Origin: Tigriopus japonicus
Lineage: Eukaryota > Arthropoda > Copepoda > Harpacticoida > Harpacticidae
Length of the DNA stretch: 64,000 nucleotides
Reading direction: 5' to 3'
NCBI GenBank assembly: GCA_010645155.1
Contig: CM021321.1
Span: forward strand, 1,827,497-1,891,496
Shown here: one piece after another, positions 1 through 11,400 of the stretch
Layout: each line of letters begins with the position of its first letter
Numbering within the stretch: position 1 is the first letter of the stretch
Notes under the pieces: generated by a model
What the model saw: only the letters and a program-made list of their open reading frames with translations
Told to the model about the DNA's origin: nothing
Database searches by the model: none
Made by a program: the position numbers and the translations under genes

Positions 1-3000
1 AAGGGGGGGGGGATGTCATGTTGGGTAGGGCATGGTCTACAATGCGGTGTGCAGTGTGTTTAACGGATATTGAGTAAATGACAAGTAAAGGAGGAAAGTG
101 GGTCCAGGGACGATTCACAACAAACGAGTTTTCTCGGTCTCTAAATAGAGAACGAAAAACCATGTTGATGACAAAGCGTTTCGTTTCAAGGAAGGCGTTT
201 ACTAAGGGTCCATCCGTGGGTTGGAGCCGTGAAGTTAGATAATAGTGGAAACATATTTGAATACTTTGGACAGGAAACACGTCCTTGCACCTGACTAGAG
301 TCCAACAAAAGGTGTCCATCTGAATGGGGGCCAACAACATTGGTCCTGAATAGAGTTAACCCTGTGAACATATCAACTGGACCAAAGAATTCATCCTTCG
401 TCCTAAATAGCCGAAACGAGCAAACTGTTTTCAAAAAGGTTTTCGACGTTCGTCCGTCGAAAAGTGCCCCGAATCATTTTTAGGTCGACTCTGCACAAGA
501 TTTTTCAACAAGTGAGTCTGATCCGGATTAAACCATGACAGAGGTTAGACTGAAGGATCGAAGGCAAGCCAGCCAACTACAGTCAACTAGCCAGTCAGCA
601 AAGAGGCCATTGCCAAAGTCTCTTGTACATGAATCAAACTGAAATTTGATTCAATTGGATGAAAAAATGACGAGCAGCCAGCTTCTTTGGCAGAGTGAAA
701 TCCAAGTCTAAAGATTGTCGATCCGAACCTGAAGTCCAGTAACGCTCCGATCCACTCTCACTACTATACTACTATCAATCGCCAACTACGACTGCTACCA
801 TGAACTGCTACTATTCGACGTACTCGTCTGTACTTACTGCGGAGATCATGACTCAAATGATCAAGTTTCAGAACGAAAACGCCAGTGGAATGTGTGCCTC
901 AATTGAGCTTGGTTGATATCAGACAATCATTAATTATAAGTCCCCTCGGTGCTCCTCTCTTGGCAATGTCTCTGACAGTTTACCAATCTCATAAATATTT
1001 CCCTAAAAAGTGGGAAAGGAGCACAGATCATCGAGGCTCAACACCTGCGCCACAAATTGTTGGTGGCTCTTCTCATTCCAAACCGTGTGGAGAAATGGAG
1101 AAACGAGCTGAATAGCTCCCGAGCAAGAAGACACCTCCTCACAATGGACAAAGTCCAGATCAATCACCCAAGACCGAGGTGGAACGACTGTGTTTTTGTC
1201 CCTCAAATTTGACGCTAAATGATCACAATGCCTTGAATGACGCATTCCATTGTGAAGATCTTTGAATCATGGACGAATTCTTCCCTGCTTCTCCTGGTTT
1301 CCGAATGGGCGTGAGTGTACGAAGAGGGGCAGAGACACAGATGTAGTCTTTGTGAACTTTGTAACAATCCTAGGAGATCCCAAATCGCAATTCAGACTTC
1401 ACAATGTCATTTAAGGAGAAAAAAGAGAGATGAGGAGTAATGATCCTTTGATTCGCGATCTAGAGCAGAAGCGCCCTTTTCACGCACGGTAGCGGTGATA
1501 CCCGTCGAATCTCATTCAGAAGCGATCTTGGGCAGTTTTGAAATGTACGTAGATGTATCCAATTGTAAGAGTTCTGGAGAAAAAGTTGATGTGGTGCCAT
1601 TTCTCTGTGTTCGCAACTTAAAAATGGGGTTTTCGAGGTTCAGGGTGTCATGCAGAGGGTTTTTTTAAGCAGAAGGGATTCGAATGCAGCTCCTGATGTT
1701 GAAGGAAATGACGATTCGTCTCAACGTTAAAATGAAGGCCACAATTTGGGTAGAAATGCATTTTGGACTACGACGTGTACATTCATAGAAATAGACCTGT
1801 CATTGTATACCGGGTTATGATGCTAGACCGAACTACAAAGAAGTGATGTAGGGCGAAAATATCCTCATTTATAGGTTGTAAATCCGATCCAAAACGTGGC
1901 AACGGCTTTTTTCTCCCTCGAATTATGAACAGGTCGGTTTGGCAAGACCCTAACCATAATTCACACACACTTACCTTGTCTCAAGAGGAGTCAAGATCAA
2001 CGTTTGTGATGTGCGAAGAACATGCATGTGAATATGAACGTGTTTCAGCGCGTCTAGCTGTCTTTCATTTTCTGATTACCACTTGCTGGATAACGTTTGG
2101 CTCTCATGATGTCGGATCGGTCGAACTCGTCGTCCATGATGGCAAATTCAGACAAATTTCCTCCCATCGCCAATCACTGATTGGAAAATGTTTGACAGGA
2201 GAGGACTTTAAAGTTTCGTCACACTGACGAAGGACATTTTCCACGTTGAAAAGTTCATCAATGATAGGCTATCTCGTTTTCTTTACGAATAGGCTATCAA
2301 TGATCGATATTTTCAAACAGTGGATAGATTTATGCTCGAAAGGCCTTCAGCCATTAAGGTAAATGCATTGTGCGGAGTCGGTTGCACACTAATTCCTGTC
2401 TAACTTGATGAACGTCAGTCAGAAATAATCTAATCCTACCCCAAAGGTGTACTAATTGTCATGCTCATCCGTCGAAACTGTGTCCGATTCCACATCAGAA
2501 GCATGCGAAAATTTAATTTGCATTCATTCTTCCGAGGGTCCAAAAATAAACAACCCTCGTCTCGGCGTGTTCAAATGACACGCCTTATTTCAGATGGCTC
2601 AGCCAAGCCTAGAGATTCGAGCATTCTATCGGGCAAATTCACCCAAATCCAAAACTCATCATTTTGAATATTGAAGTTGGCAATTGCATGCAAGAACCTC
2701 GAACTCGGAGCCTAGACGCAATTGCTAATCTGTCTCATATACAGAACATTCGATTTCTGAAGATGAAATCCGGGCACTTGGATCAATGGCCTGCTTGCAT
2801 GGGTCACATTGAGATCTTCGTCATTTTTGTCCAATTTGATTGCCAAAGATGGTTCAGGAAGCAATTACAACGCATTTGCTATTCCTTCCGAGCATGAATC
2901 TTCTGCCAATCCAAAATTCATCAAGGTTCGTTAGCAAAAAGTTGACAAGAATATTGGCAATCCATGTGGGTTTTGAGAGTGAGTCGAATCCCGGAATTGT

Positions 3001-6000
3001 TGCATGTTTCATTTTAAATTTTGCATAACCTCAATGACCCGCACACAGGCCTGGATGAAATCGCGAGAATCAACAATAAATTTCCGCCATTCAAGAACAA
3101 TCACTGAATCAATCCCTCGCCTTTGTCACTTTTACGAATACGTTGCCATTGGATTCATGGTTGAGGCAATAAACACCTTGTCAAACCTTTGGTACAATAC
3201 ATAAGAGTCCATTTAAGTATTCTCCGAGACTGTCCCAAGAAAAGAAGGGATTAATGTCCTTTAGGATTTTGACCCTACCTACTGTCGGACAGCTTGGGCA
3301 CAATTGAAATGGATCATAGATTTGTGCCCCCCCCCCTTTCGAGTTGCCATCATAGATCATGTTGACGTTTCTTATCCATTTCTGATTCCAGCCATGATAG
3401 CAAAGACCCCACCCAATCACCCAAAACAACCCACCCGAAGCCCCACAATGGTTTGTAGATGTCCTGATTCGGGCTGGGACTCCTAGAGATAGTCTACAAT
3501 GATGACAGAAATTCTGGGCCAACCACCTTGTCCCTGCCCTAATTACACTCAAGATCGATCGAAAGTATTTTTTGAAGTTTGGCAACAAGTGTCGAACCAA
3601 CCATACATAGGTACACAAGCTTATTTATGTTTATGATAAGAAGACCTACCTTTGATTTTTTTAAACTTGGTGTTCAATCTGTTTTGTCCAAATACAACCA
3701 TGGTATATTGCTAAGTACTTATCCTCAAAATACTTTTCTTGTACTCATATATGGTTGTCAAACAGACGAATTTAAATGATCCGAAAAACGTTGTGATTCT
3801 GAAAAAGAAGGAGGGGTCTAATCACTTTAAATAACTGAAATCCCCCAGACAGTAAACTAGAAATCTTGATAATGCCAAGTGTTCCCTGATCGTCCCAATG
3901 ATCGCAAGGACTTGCAGAAAACTCTTGTGAGCTTTTCAAACTCTAGTCCTCTAAACGGCACCATGAAAATCAATAGCCCCAGACAAATTAGGATAGTCAC
4001 TCACTCCAGAACCATTGTATTCTCGGTTAATCTTGTGCAATTGAGTCGAGACAAAAGTCAATTGGAGTTGGCAACCTTCGGCTTCAGAAGAGGGTCTTGG
4101 CACGAAGTTGTGGAATTACCATTGGCTTTGTGCTCTTATGAGTTAGTTTCGAGAGCCAAATGCTCTTGTAATAATGTGTCCTGGACTTGTGCTCCGTAAA
4201 AAAACCCCATTTTGTCTTGACTGCAGTTTGCATGGCGAACCATTTCATTGCGCTGTGTGAGGGCTGTTGGAACATTATTGAGGGTTACTAAAGCTCCACA
4301 TTTACAATAGAGGGTTCCTCCTTCGGTTCTTGTTTGACTCTCCCTCTGAGCAATGAGCTCGTATGAATCGCCAATGAAGATCTTTTTCCACAGATTAGGT
4401 GGAATAATGACCAGGCAAGCCGTTCAGATCGATTTATCACGATAAATGAGGTGTGTAGGTCGAGGAATGAGAAACGAGACTCCCAACACGATATGAACAT
4501 AGAAAATGGTCTGAATTTTAGTTAAGAGTGCCCGCCGCTTCAAATGAACTAAGCCCATGGGGACAAAGTTTCGTCTTGGTTGAATTACGATTGGGTTGGA
4601 AGTGTCTCCTAATCCTTCGAAAGAGGGATTTTCCCCATTTTTCCCAATAGGATTAAATCCATATTTAGAAGTGCTCTATGGTGAGCTTGGTAGAACCATC
4701 GATCTTGACATGTTTACGCCCGATTCAATGTTTATAGGTGTATCCTGCCATCGTTTTGGTCCGGAACTTATTTCTCTTCTTCCGAGAATTGCTCTGATCA
4801 TTAATAACCAGTCATGAGGGACACAATAAATCCGTCTTGTTCTGTCAAGTTGGAATGAATTTATTAAAGGAATTGCCGACAATCGATTCATTCGTCATTG
4901 GAGAAATTGAGATGTGACTCGTTTGGCTCACCATCATCATTACGATTATCATTATTTCTATTGTCGTCGTCATCGATTCCACGTTTCTCCATTTAGTTCG
5001 TCCGTGGGCATGAGATTTGTCACTTTTGTTCAAACATTCACTTGGAATGTCGGAAAACTGTCCTTTGTTCTGGCTAAACGTGTCCATATGTTTTTGTATC
5101 CAATCTGGCCAGATTCTTTGACGAGTTGGGTTCTACAGAAGAGCAAAGCGAATCTTTGTTGAAAGAACGCCTCTCAAAACGACATCGTTCCACTCAGGTT
5201 CCTCCACACAGGCGTCGACAGTCATTGCTCTCAAAAGACAGTTGCTCAACCTCATCGGGCTGACATGACCATATACTAACCTTAGACTCGCATGACCAAA
5301 CGAAAAGGTGGACGAGGGTCAGAAATCACTCGCACTGAGCAGAGCTATTGACTTCTTCTTTTTCTCCTCGATTTCGTCCTCCTCCCTTGAAATTTGGGGA
5401 TTGTTGGGGTGGGGAAAGGTATGGATGACAAGAGGAGGAAAAAGGAGAAGAGATCGATCCTGGAGACAGACGGGTAATTAGCAGATTGTCTTTCCTATCC
5501 TCCCTCGCTTATGACAGCTCGGTTTCAAGGCTATTTTAAGCCAGTCCAAAGACAGTGCAGAACGTCAAATTTGGAATTGGAACAGTCCCAAGGACGCATA
5601 GTTTAATAGTAGACATGTTCTAAAATGACAACAAGGTCACGGCAATAAATGACATTGACAATGTCCATTTTACACTGTGATTTCTTAAGAATGGTTCGTT
5701 CATTTCTGCCAATGTAACACGGTGACAGTCCGAGTGTCTTCTTCTTATTCTCCAAAGGCTTTTGAACATTTGAAACGATCATTTGTTGAAGTCCTGTTCA
5801 ACGGGAGCAACACTACCCAAAAGCATTGCTATTGAATAGATCAGGTTTCTTGCTAGCAAAAGTGGGTCCACCATCCATAGACACAGCTCCATACCATTCT
5901 CGGCTACCACTATTGCTACACTTCTACACTACAACTAAAGCTGTCCCTGGGCTCTCTTTTAGAACTTGGTTGAAGTAGATGTTGGCCAGAACCAGCTGAG

Positions 6001-6490
6001 CAGCAAACGATGTCCACGAACGACTCTGGAGCAACCACGAAGCACATTCTCTTCAGTTTTTGAGGCTCATCTATCTAGATACTAGAAAGAACGACGAGAC
6101 TGACTGACCAATTGGACTTCTTGACAAACTACAATGGTTTTGATGGATAGTTGTAACTTTTTCCCTAAGATTAAAATTGAAGTATCGAAATTGCGAGATT
6201 ACAATTTGCAAGAGATTGTTCCGCCAGAGAGATACGAGAGAGAGAGCAGATAAAATTAAGAAGTCCATGGATGTTCGTCTGACCGTATGACTCTTGACTA
6301 ACGAGCGTTTGGTTGTTCAAAGAAGTCCAGAGAGAAGAATTGAAGGAGACGAAAGAGGTTGTTGTTGTTGTTGCTTCAACAACTACAACATTTCGACCGG
6401 CCGCTTTTCTTCTTGTTGGTGAGTTTTAAGGGAATTGCTAGAGATCCATGGGCAAGAAATACCTTGACAAGCAAGACCCAAATATTTGAA
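1..6490. other. Downstream region of the TCF gene, no gene supported
   Basis: No open frame here shows a recognisable domain, and none is joined to others by plausible splice sites. The longest (minus strand, 3181-3618) has a composition typical of a chance frame. The stretch holds short purine/pyrimidine tracts and simple repeats. It is best read as intergenic sequence beyond the 3' end of the minus-strand TCF gene. Confidence 0.5.
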
Positions 6491-6493
6491 TGG

Positions 6494-6499
6494 TTTATT
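6494..6499 (-). promoter_or_regulatory. Candidate distal polyA signal for TCF
   Basis: AATAAA on the minus strand about 1.16 kb beyond the TCF stop codon. It is only a hexamer match and no cleavage site can be verified. Confidence 0.25.
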
Positions 6500-6669
6500 T
6501 AAAGGTGTGCAAAGCAGGCTTCAATGAATTTTCGGAATGCCTCTTTTTCCCAGATCCCAGAAAGACAGGAAAAAATAGAGGACTCGTTCCTCTGTGCGTG
6601 AGAAGGAAAGCAAAAGAAGAAACGAAATTTCCAAATTGCAGAGTGCGAAAATAAAAGTGGGTCTGGGCA

Positions 6670-6675
6670 TTTATT
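6670..6675 (-). promoter_or_regulatory. Candidate proximal polyA signal for TCF
   Basis: AATAAA on the minus strand, the nearest I noticed after the TGA at 7658. It implies a 3' UTR of roughly 1 kb. The evidence is the hexamer alone. Confidence 0.3.
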
Positions 6676-7657
6676 GTGCGAATTTCGTGTCTTTGTCGAG
6701 GTCGAACAAAATAACTCGACTCGGGTGGTTCAGATGGCTTTGCTCAGTAATCATAACTTGAGCCTAACGATTATCTGGATTAGTAAAATGGTGGTTCATC
6801 ATCGTCCCGGGCTCATTTTCTCATTCCAGAGCCCGGGAGTTTGAACAAATTTCAACCTGACGCACGGATATGGAAATGGTACCCTGACCAAATGAAAAAG
6901 GGACATGTTAAATACTTTTGTTATTTTTTTTAATTCTTCGCTGAAATAGGATTGATCAAAAGAGTTGGGCTGACAATAAAGGGGAGAAGGTATGTTGAAC
7001 ATTGGTTTTTCACATTGAGTCAAATCGCAAGCGAAGCAATAGTACTTTGTACGTATGAGTGCTCATTTGGAATACATACAAGCATCACTGCAAGAATTTG
7101 GAGCGTCACATAAATATATGCGTGTTTGTGTTTGTTGTAGTAGAATTGGTATTAAGAGTTCGGTTGGGGGGCATATAGCATGGTTTATATGGTTTATACG
7201 TCGGGTTGGTTTTCTAAATGAAGCTGATTATGAAATGGCGTACACGAAGGGGTACACCACAATCGCAATAGAAATTCATTGGATCACCTGATTTTTCTCA
7301 TCAGGCACCGATGAGAAGGAATTTTCATTTCATTCTATTAGTTCGGGTTTCTTTGGCACTTTTGAATCTGAGATCATGCGAAATGCGAACTCTAAGTATC
7401 ACTTGTCATAAGGTTGGATTGGAGTGTTCTTCATCTTCACGCGAGGATCGAACACTCTACGCGGTTGGCTAGAACAGCACTCGATCGGGAGAAAGGACGT
7501 TTAAAAGGGCCGTCCGTCACAGAGAGCCGTTGTCAAATACACACACCGCACCAAATTCACAGATTCTCTCTCTCTTTTTTTCTCGTTTTCCCTTCTTCTT
7601 TCTCCTCTTGAAGCATTTCTATCTGGAGCCGCTGGCTGAGCAGCGAAGTGCCGCCAG

Positions 7658-8429
7658 TCACGTCATGCTGAGAAGAGGGGGTCGCTTATCGGCAGATGGC
7701 GGAGCGTGAGGCGGTCCGACCAAATTTTCCGAGGCAGCGGGAGTACACGAGCCTCCACCGCCGGTGAGTTGAGTTACACTTAGAGGATGGTTCGAGTCTT
7801 TGGGATCACGTCCCACAGCTGCCCTTTGGGGCATGTGGTGAAAGTAGGCTGGCGGCTTGAAAGCTCCTCCACCGGCGGCAGCGACGGCGGAGGCTCGACT
7901 GAACCAATCGGAGGCCAGAAACGAGGCCATTGGATTGTCATAGTTTGAGGTGGTGAGGCTGGAAGACGATGGGGTTGACGGGGAGGCGATGGACGAGCCA
8001 CCAGGAGACCCAATGCTCGGCAGGCTATGGAAGCCCGCTGGAGACCTGAGGCTGGGTTCGGAGGTAGATTCGACACTAGCTGGGCCGTTCAGACCCATGG
8101 GGGAAGCTTCGCCGGGACTTTCATCATCATCGTCCTCACCGTCAGAGTGGAAATGGCCTTTGTTTCCACTTCCCGGCCCGCCTGGATTGCCCAGACCATT
8201 GGAATGAGGTTTGGAGCCTCCATGAGGGTAGTTCCTGAGGTTGGCAAAGCCGTTAGTGCCATCGCCAAATGGATGATGCAAATGAGATCCTGGTCCCGTT
8301 CCACTAGAGGGACCATTGTTCCCAATGGAGCCTGCTGAATTGCTGCCCGACGAGGCTGCACTGGCTGCAGCAGCGGCGGCTGATTTCCCTTCCAGATAAA
8401 CCTGAACTCGAATACACTTCTTCTTCCTC
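7658..8429 (-). CDS. pan: TCF exon 11: end of C-clamp and C-terminal tail
   Basis: 772 nt, entered in phase 2 after the acceptor TTTGCAG. It begins RKKKCIR, supplying the fourth C-clamp cysteine. A low-complexity Ser/Gly/Ala tail follows with an acidic run ([16 protein letters not shown]). Near the end is [11 protein letters not shown], reminiscent of CtBP-type PLS motifs in some TCF tails (weak inference). The frame closes at TGA 7658-7660. Only the first 15 or so residues are strongly conserved. Confidence 0.9.
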
Positions 8430-11400
8430 CTGCAAATAGAAGATGAAAGGGAATTTGTGAGAACTTCTGAGAAGATCAAATCAACTCATTATGACGAGAT
8501 GAGGGACTTTCGTGCACACATGCATCGCACAGTAGACGTCGTCGTCGTCGTCGTCGCTGGGATCCAAACAGACTAGCTACGTAGGATGCCAGCTCGAGGG
8601 GTTCGTTTCTCCAGGAATTGAGTTGGAGCATACTGCATATACGATTCGAATGGTACACGCGGATACCATGGCTCTGTAAATGTTGGAATGCTCAAAAGTA
8701 CAAGGATCACGTCACAAAAAGATCGAAAAAGGGGTTCCTGTCTGAAGCAGACTTTTGGAACCGACTTGCGTATAGATAATTCATTTCAATTACTGAACAT
8801 TCCTTGGAGGAGCTTTACTTTAGTTCACCCAACATTAACATAACAAGTTTCCATTTACAATACGAAAGCCTGGAGTAAACGAAGGGAGCCAAGCATATAT
8901 TTGCTACTATGATATTAACATGCTTCAGAATGAACCAACATAAGGAGAGGGAGAAAGAGAGAACATTAACAGGAAGTGGGGAAGAAGAACTTCTTGGATA
9001 TGGAGGAAGGAAGAACGAACGCTTCCCATCCCGCCATCAACCCCAAACGTGCGACTCCAAAGGCAGAGTGAATAATTAAAATAAATTGAACTTATCAAGA
9101 AATATGAAGGCAAAGAGAAACCTGAAGAATTAATCTCAAGGCACAACGACGAAACGAAAAAATCATACACACACGAAAGAGGCTGCCTCACTGGTGATAC
9201 TTTTCAACGTGCAAGATGAATGTTGGCCATGGGCATTCTCGGAAGACATTGCATTCGGACCAGACTCAAGTGCTACCCACGAACTAGGTAGCACTTCTAC
9301 TTGATACACTACGGCTAAACCGTCGATGCAGTTTCTGCGAGCTTGATACACCAAAACGAGGAGGAAAGTCGATTCTTACGGAAACATGAATTATTACCCA
9401 CACAGCCAAATGCACCCCTCAACCCTTCAACGGCCAACCAACTCAACCATTTAGAGAGAGATGTATTTTGGCTCATTGGAATAAGGGGTTGAAGAGTTGT
9501 CATAGTCCTCCTTGGTCGATACCAAAGAATTAGGATTTTGGGCCACGCTCATGGCAACAGGATGTTGGGCAGTGTTGGGCACACCCATGTCATACATATC
9601 AGCTATTAGGTCATGTTGGGACATGGGCGTGGAAATTGGGGAACCAAAACTCGGGTCCTCGTAGGAATTGGGAGGCATCTGATCATAGTAAGGGGTAGGT
9701 GGGACGTATTGGGACGACACAGAAGGAGGGTCCTCAAACAGGTGGTTGGCCACGAGTGTATTATTGTTATTACTGGATCCAGTTAGCGGCACAGGGACCA
9801 ATTTAGAAAAGTCAATCAATTCCGAGGAAGAAGAGGATCGATTCGTGTGAACCGGAAGGTATTCGTCGCCGTATGTTGTTAGGGATTGGACATATTCAGG
9901 GTGTTGTTGATGATGATTGGGGTCATTGATGGGCATAAGGCCCATAGAGAGGTAGTTTTGATCAAGGGATTGGTTCGAAGCCGGTCTGATATAACCATTG
10001 TTATTGGTGTTTGGCCTTTGGGGCGATCCAAAACCACTCTCTATAGATCCATTAGCGGATGCGCCGAGTTGCTCGTCAACATTCAAGTTGTGGTTAGTGT
10101 TCGAGTTATTGCCGTTCATGCTGTTGTTACCTGGACTGTTAAGATTAGAGTGAGCAGCGTGGAAATAGAGATAAACCGTGGTTAGTATCAATAAGCCCGG
10201 ATAAGCCCAGGTAATATGCAACGGAAAGGGTTGTTTTAAGACGAGAAGCCACAAAGGTTTGCCACAAGAGACAACAAGCCTGAACCCCACAAGGAAACAC
10301 GGTTAAAGATAGACAGAAAGAAAGAAAGAGAACGAGAGAGCCCAGGAAGGAAAGAGGACTTGAAGCCAAACAGAGCGTGGAGGAGCCCCAAAGTTTTTGT
10401 TTGTTTTTCCACCCCCAGGAAAAAAGTCTGCCTCATAAAGGCATCATAATGGGAAAGAAAAGCGTTAGTGTGAAACGTTGTCAATATTTGTCGAACCGCC
10501 ACCTCAGATTATTGCGGCGCCCCATCTAACCTCCTCATTTCACCTCAGTAAATTTAAGATTCTACTTTGCGCTTTTGGAGCGAATGTGTTTGTTGTGCTG
10601 TAAGTCTGGACACTTCAGAGAGCTGACTTGAACCATGATTGACACTCGGAAGGAAAAGGTTTAAAAAGCAAACATGTGCGAGCGATCAGCTTCTCTTATC
10701 TCGGTTTCTTTTTCTTTCTTTCGTTTGTTCGTTTGTTCCCTTACATATGATGAGGATCATGAAAGAATTTTTGGCGGCTTACCTGCAAGGTTTACACCAA
10801 AGGTCTTGTTGATCGAGTCCAAAGCGGGCGCGGCATTTCTTCATACTCGAGGCTGAAAGAGAAAACAAATATTACTCGTAATAATCATGTTCCTCATTGA
10901 ATAGCCCCATCAAACAATACACACATACATACACACACACGAGAACAGCGACAGACAATAAAAGTGAACAAATGGAAATCTCATGTCAGTTTTCTCCGCA
11001 GAGCGAGCGACGACCCCAACAAAAACAGGGACAAGTATTTTCTCGCCGACGATTGATTTCCGTCTCAATTTTCAACAATCATCTGTGGGTGTGTTGTATG
11101 TGTGTACGTGTTGGGTAAGAGAGCTTATGTATAGAGTATATACACACACTCAATGCAATACTTGCACAAAAAACGACTAGAAATGTGTTGTAAAACGCTG
11201 CTCCTGACATTGTTTGGAGAGAAATGAAAATGTTTCGCTCTTCTTGAGGCCAGCAAAAAGGAGAGACAGAGAGAGACACGGATCCACTACTACAAAGAAA
11301 TCCAGGATCAAAGAGACTTGGAGATGAGGAGAGAGGGACCAAAAAGGAGGAGGCTCAGACAGATACAGAGAGAGGAGGAAAAGGGACTTGAGGATGTCGG

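Noticed and set aside
3181..3618. 145-codon minus-strand open frame
   Set aside because: No conserved motif and no supporting splice or promoter context.
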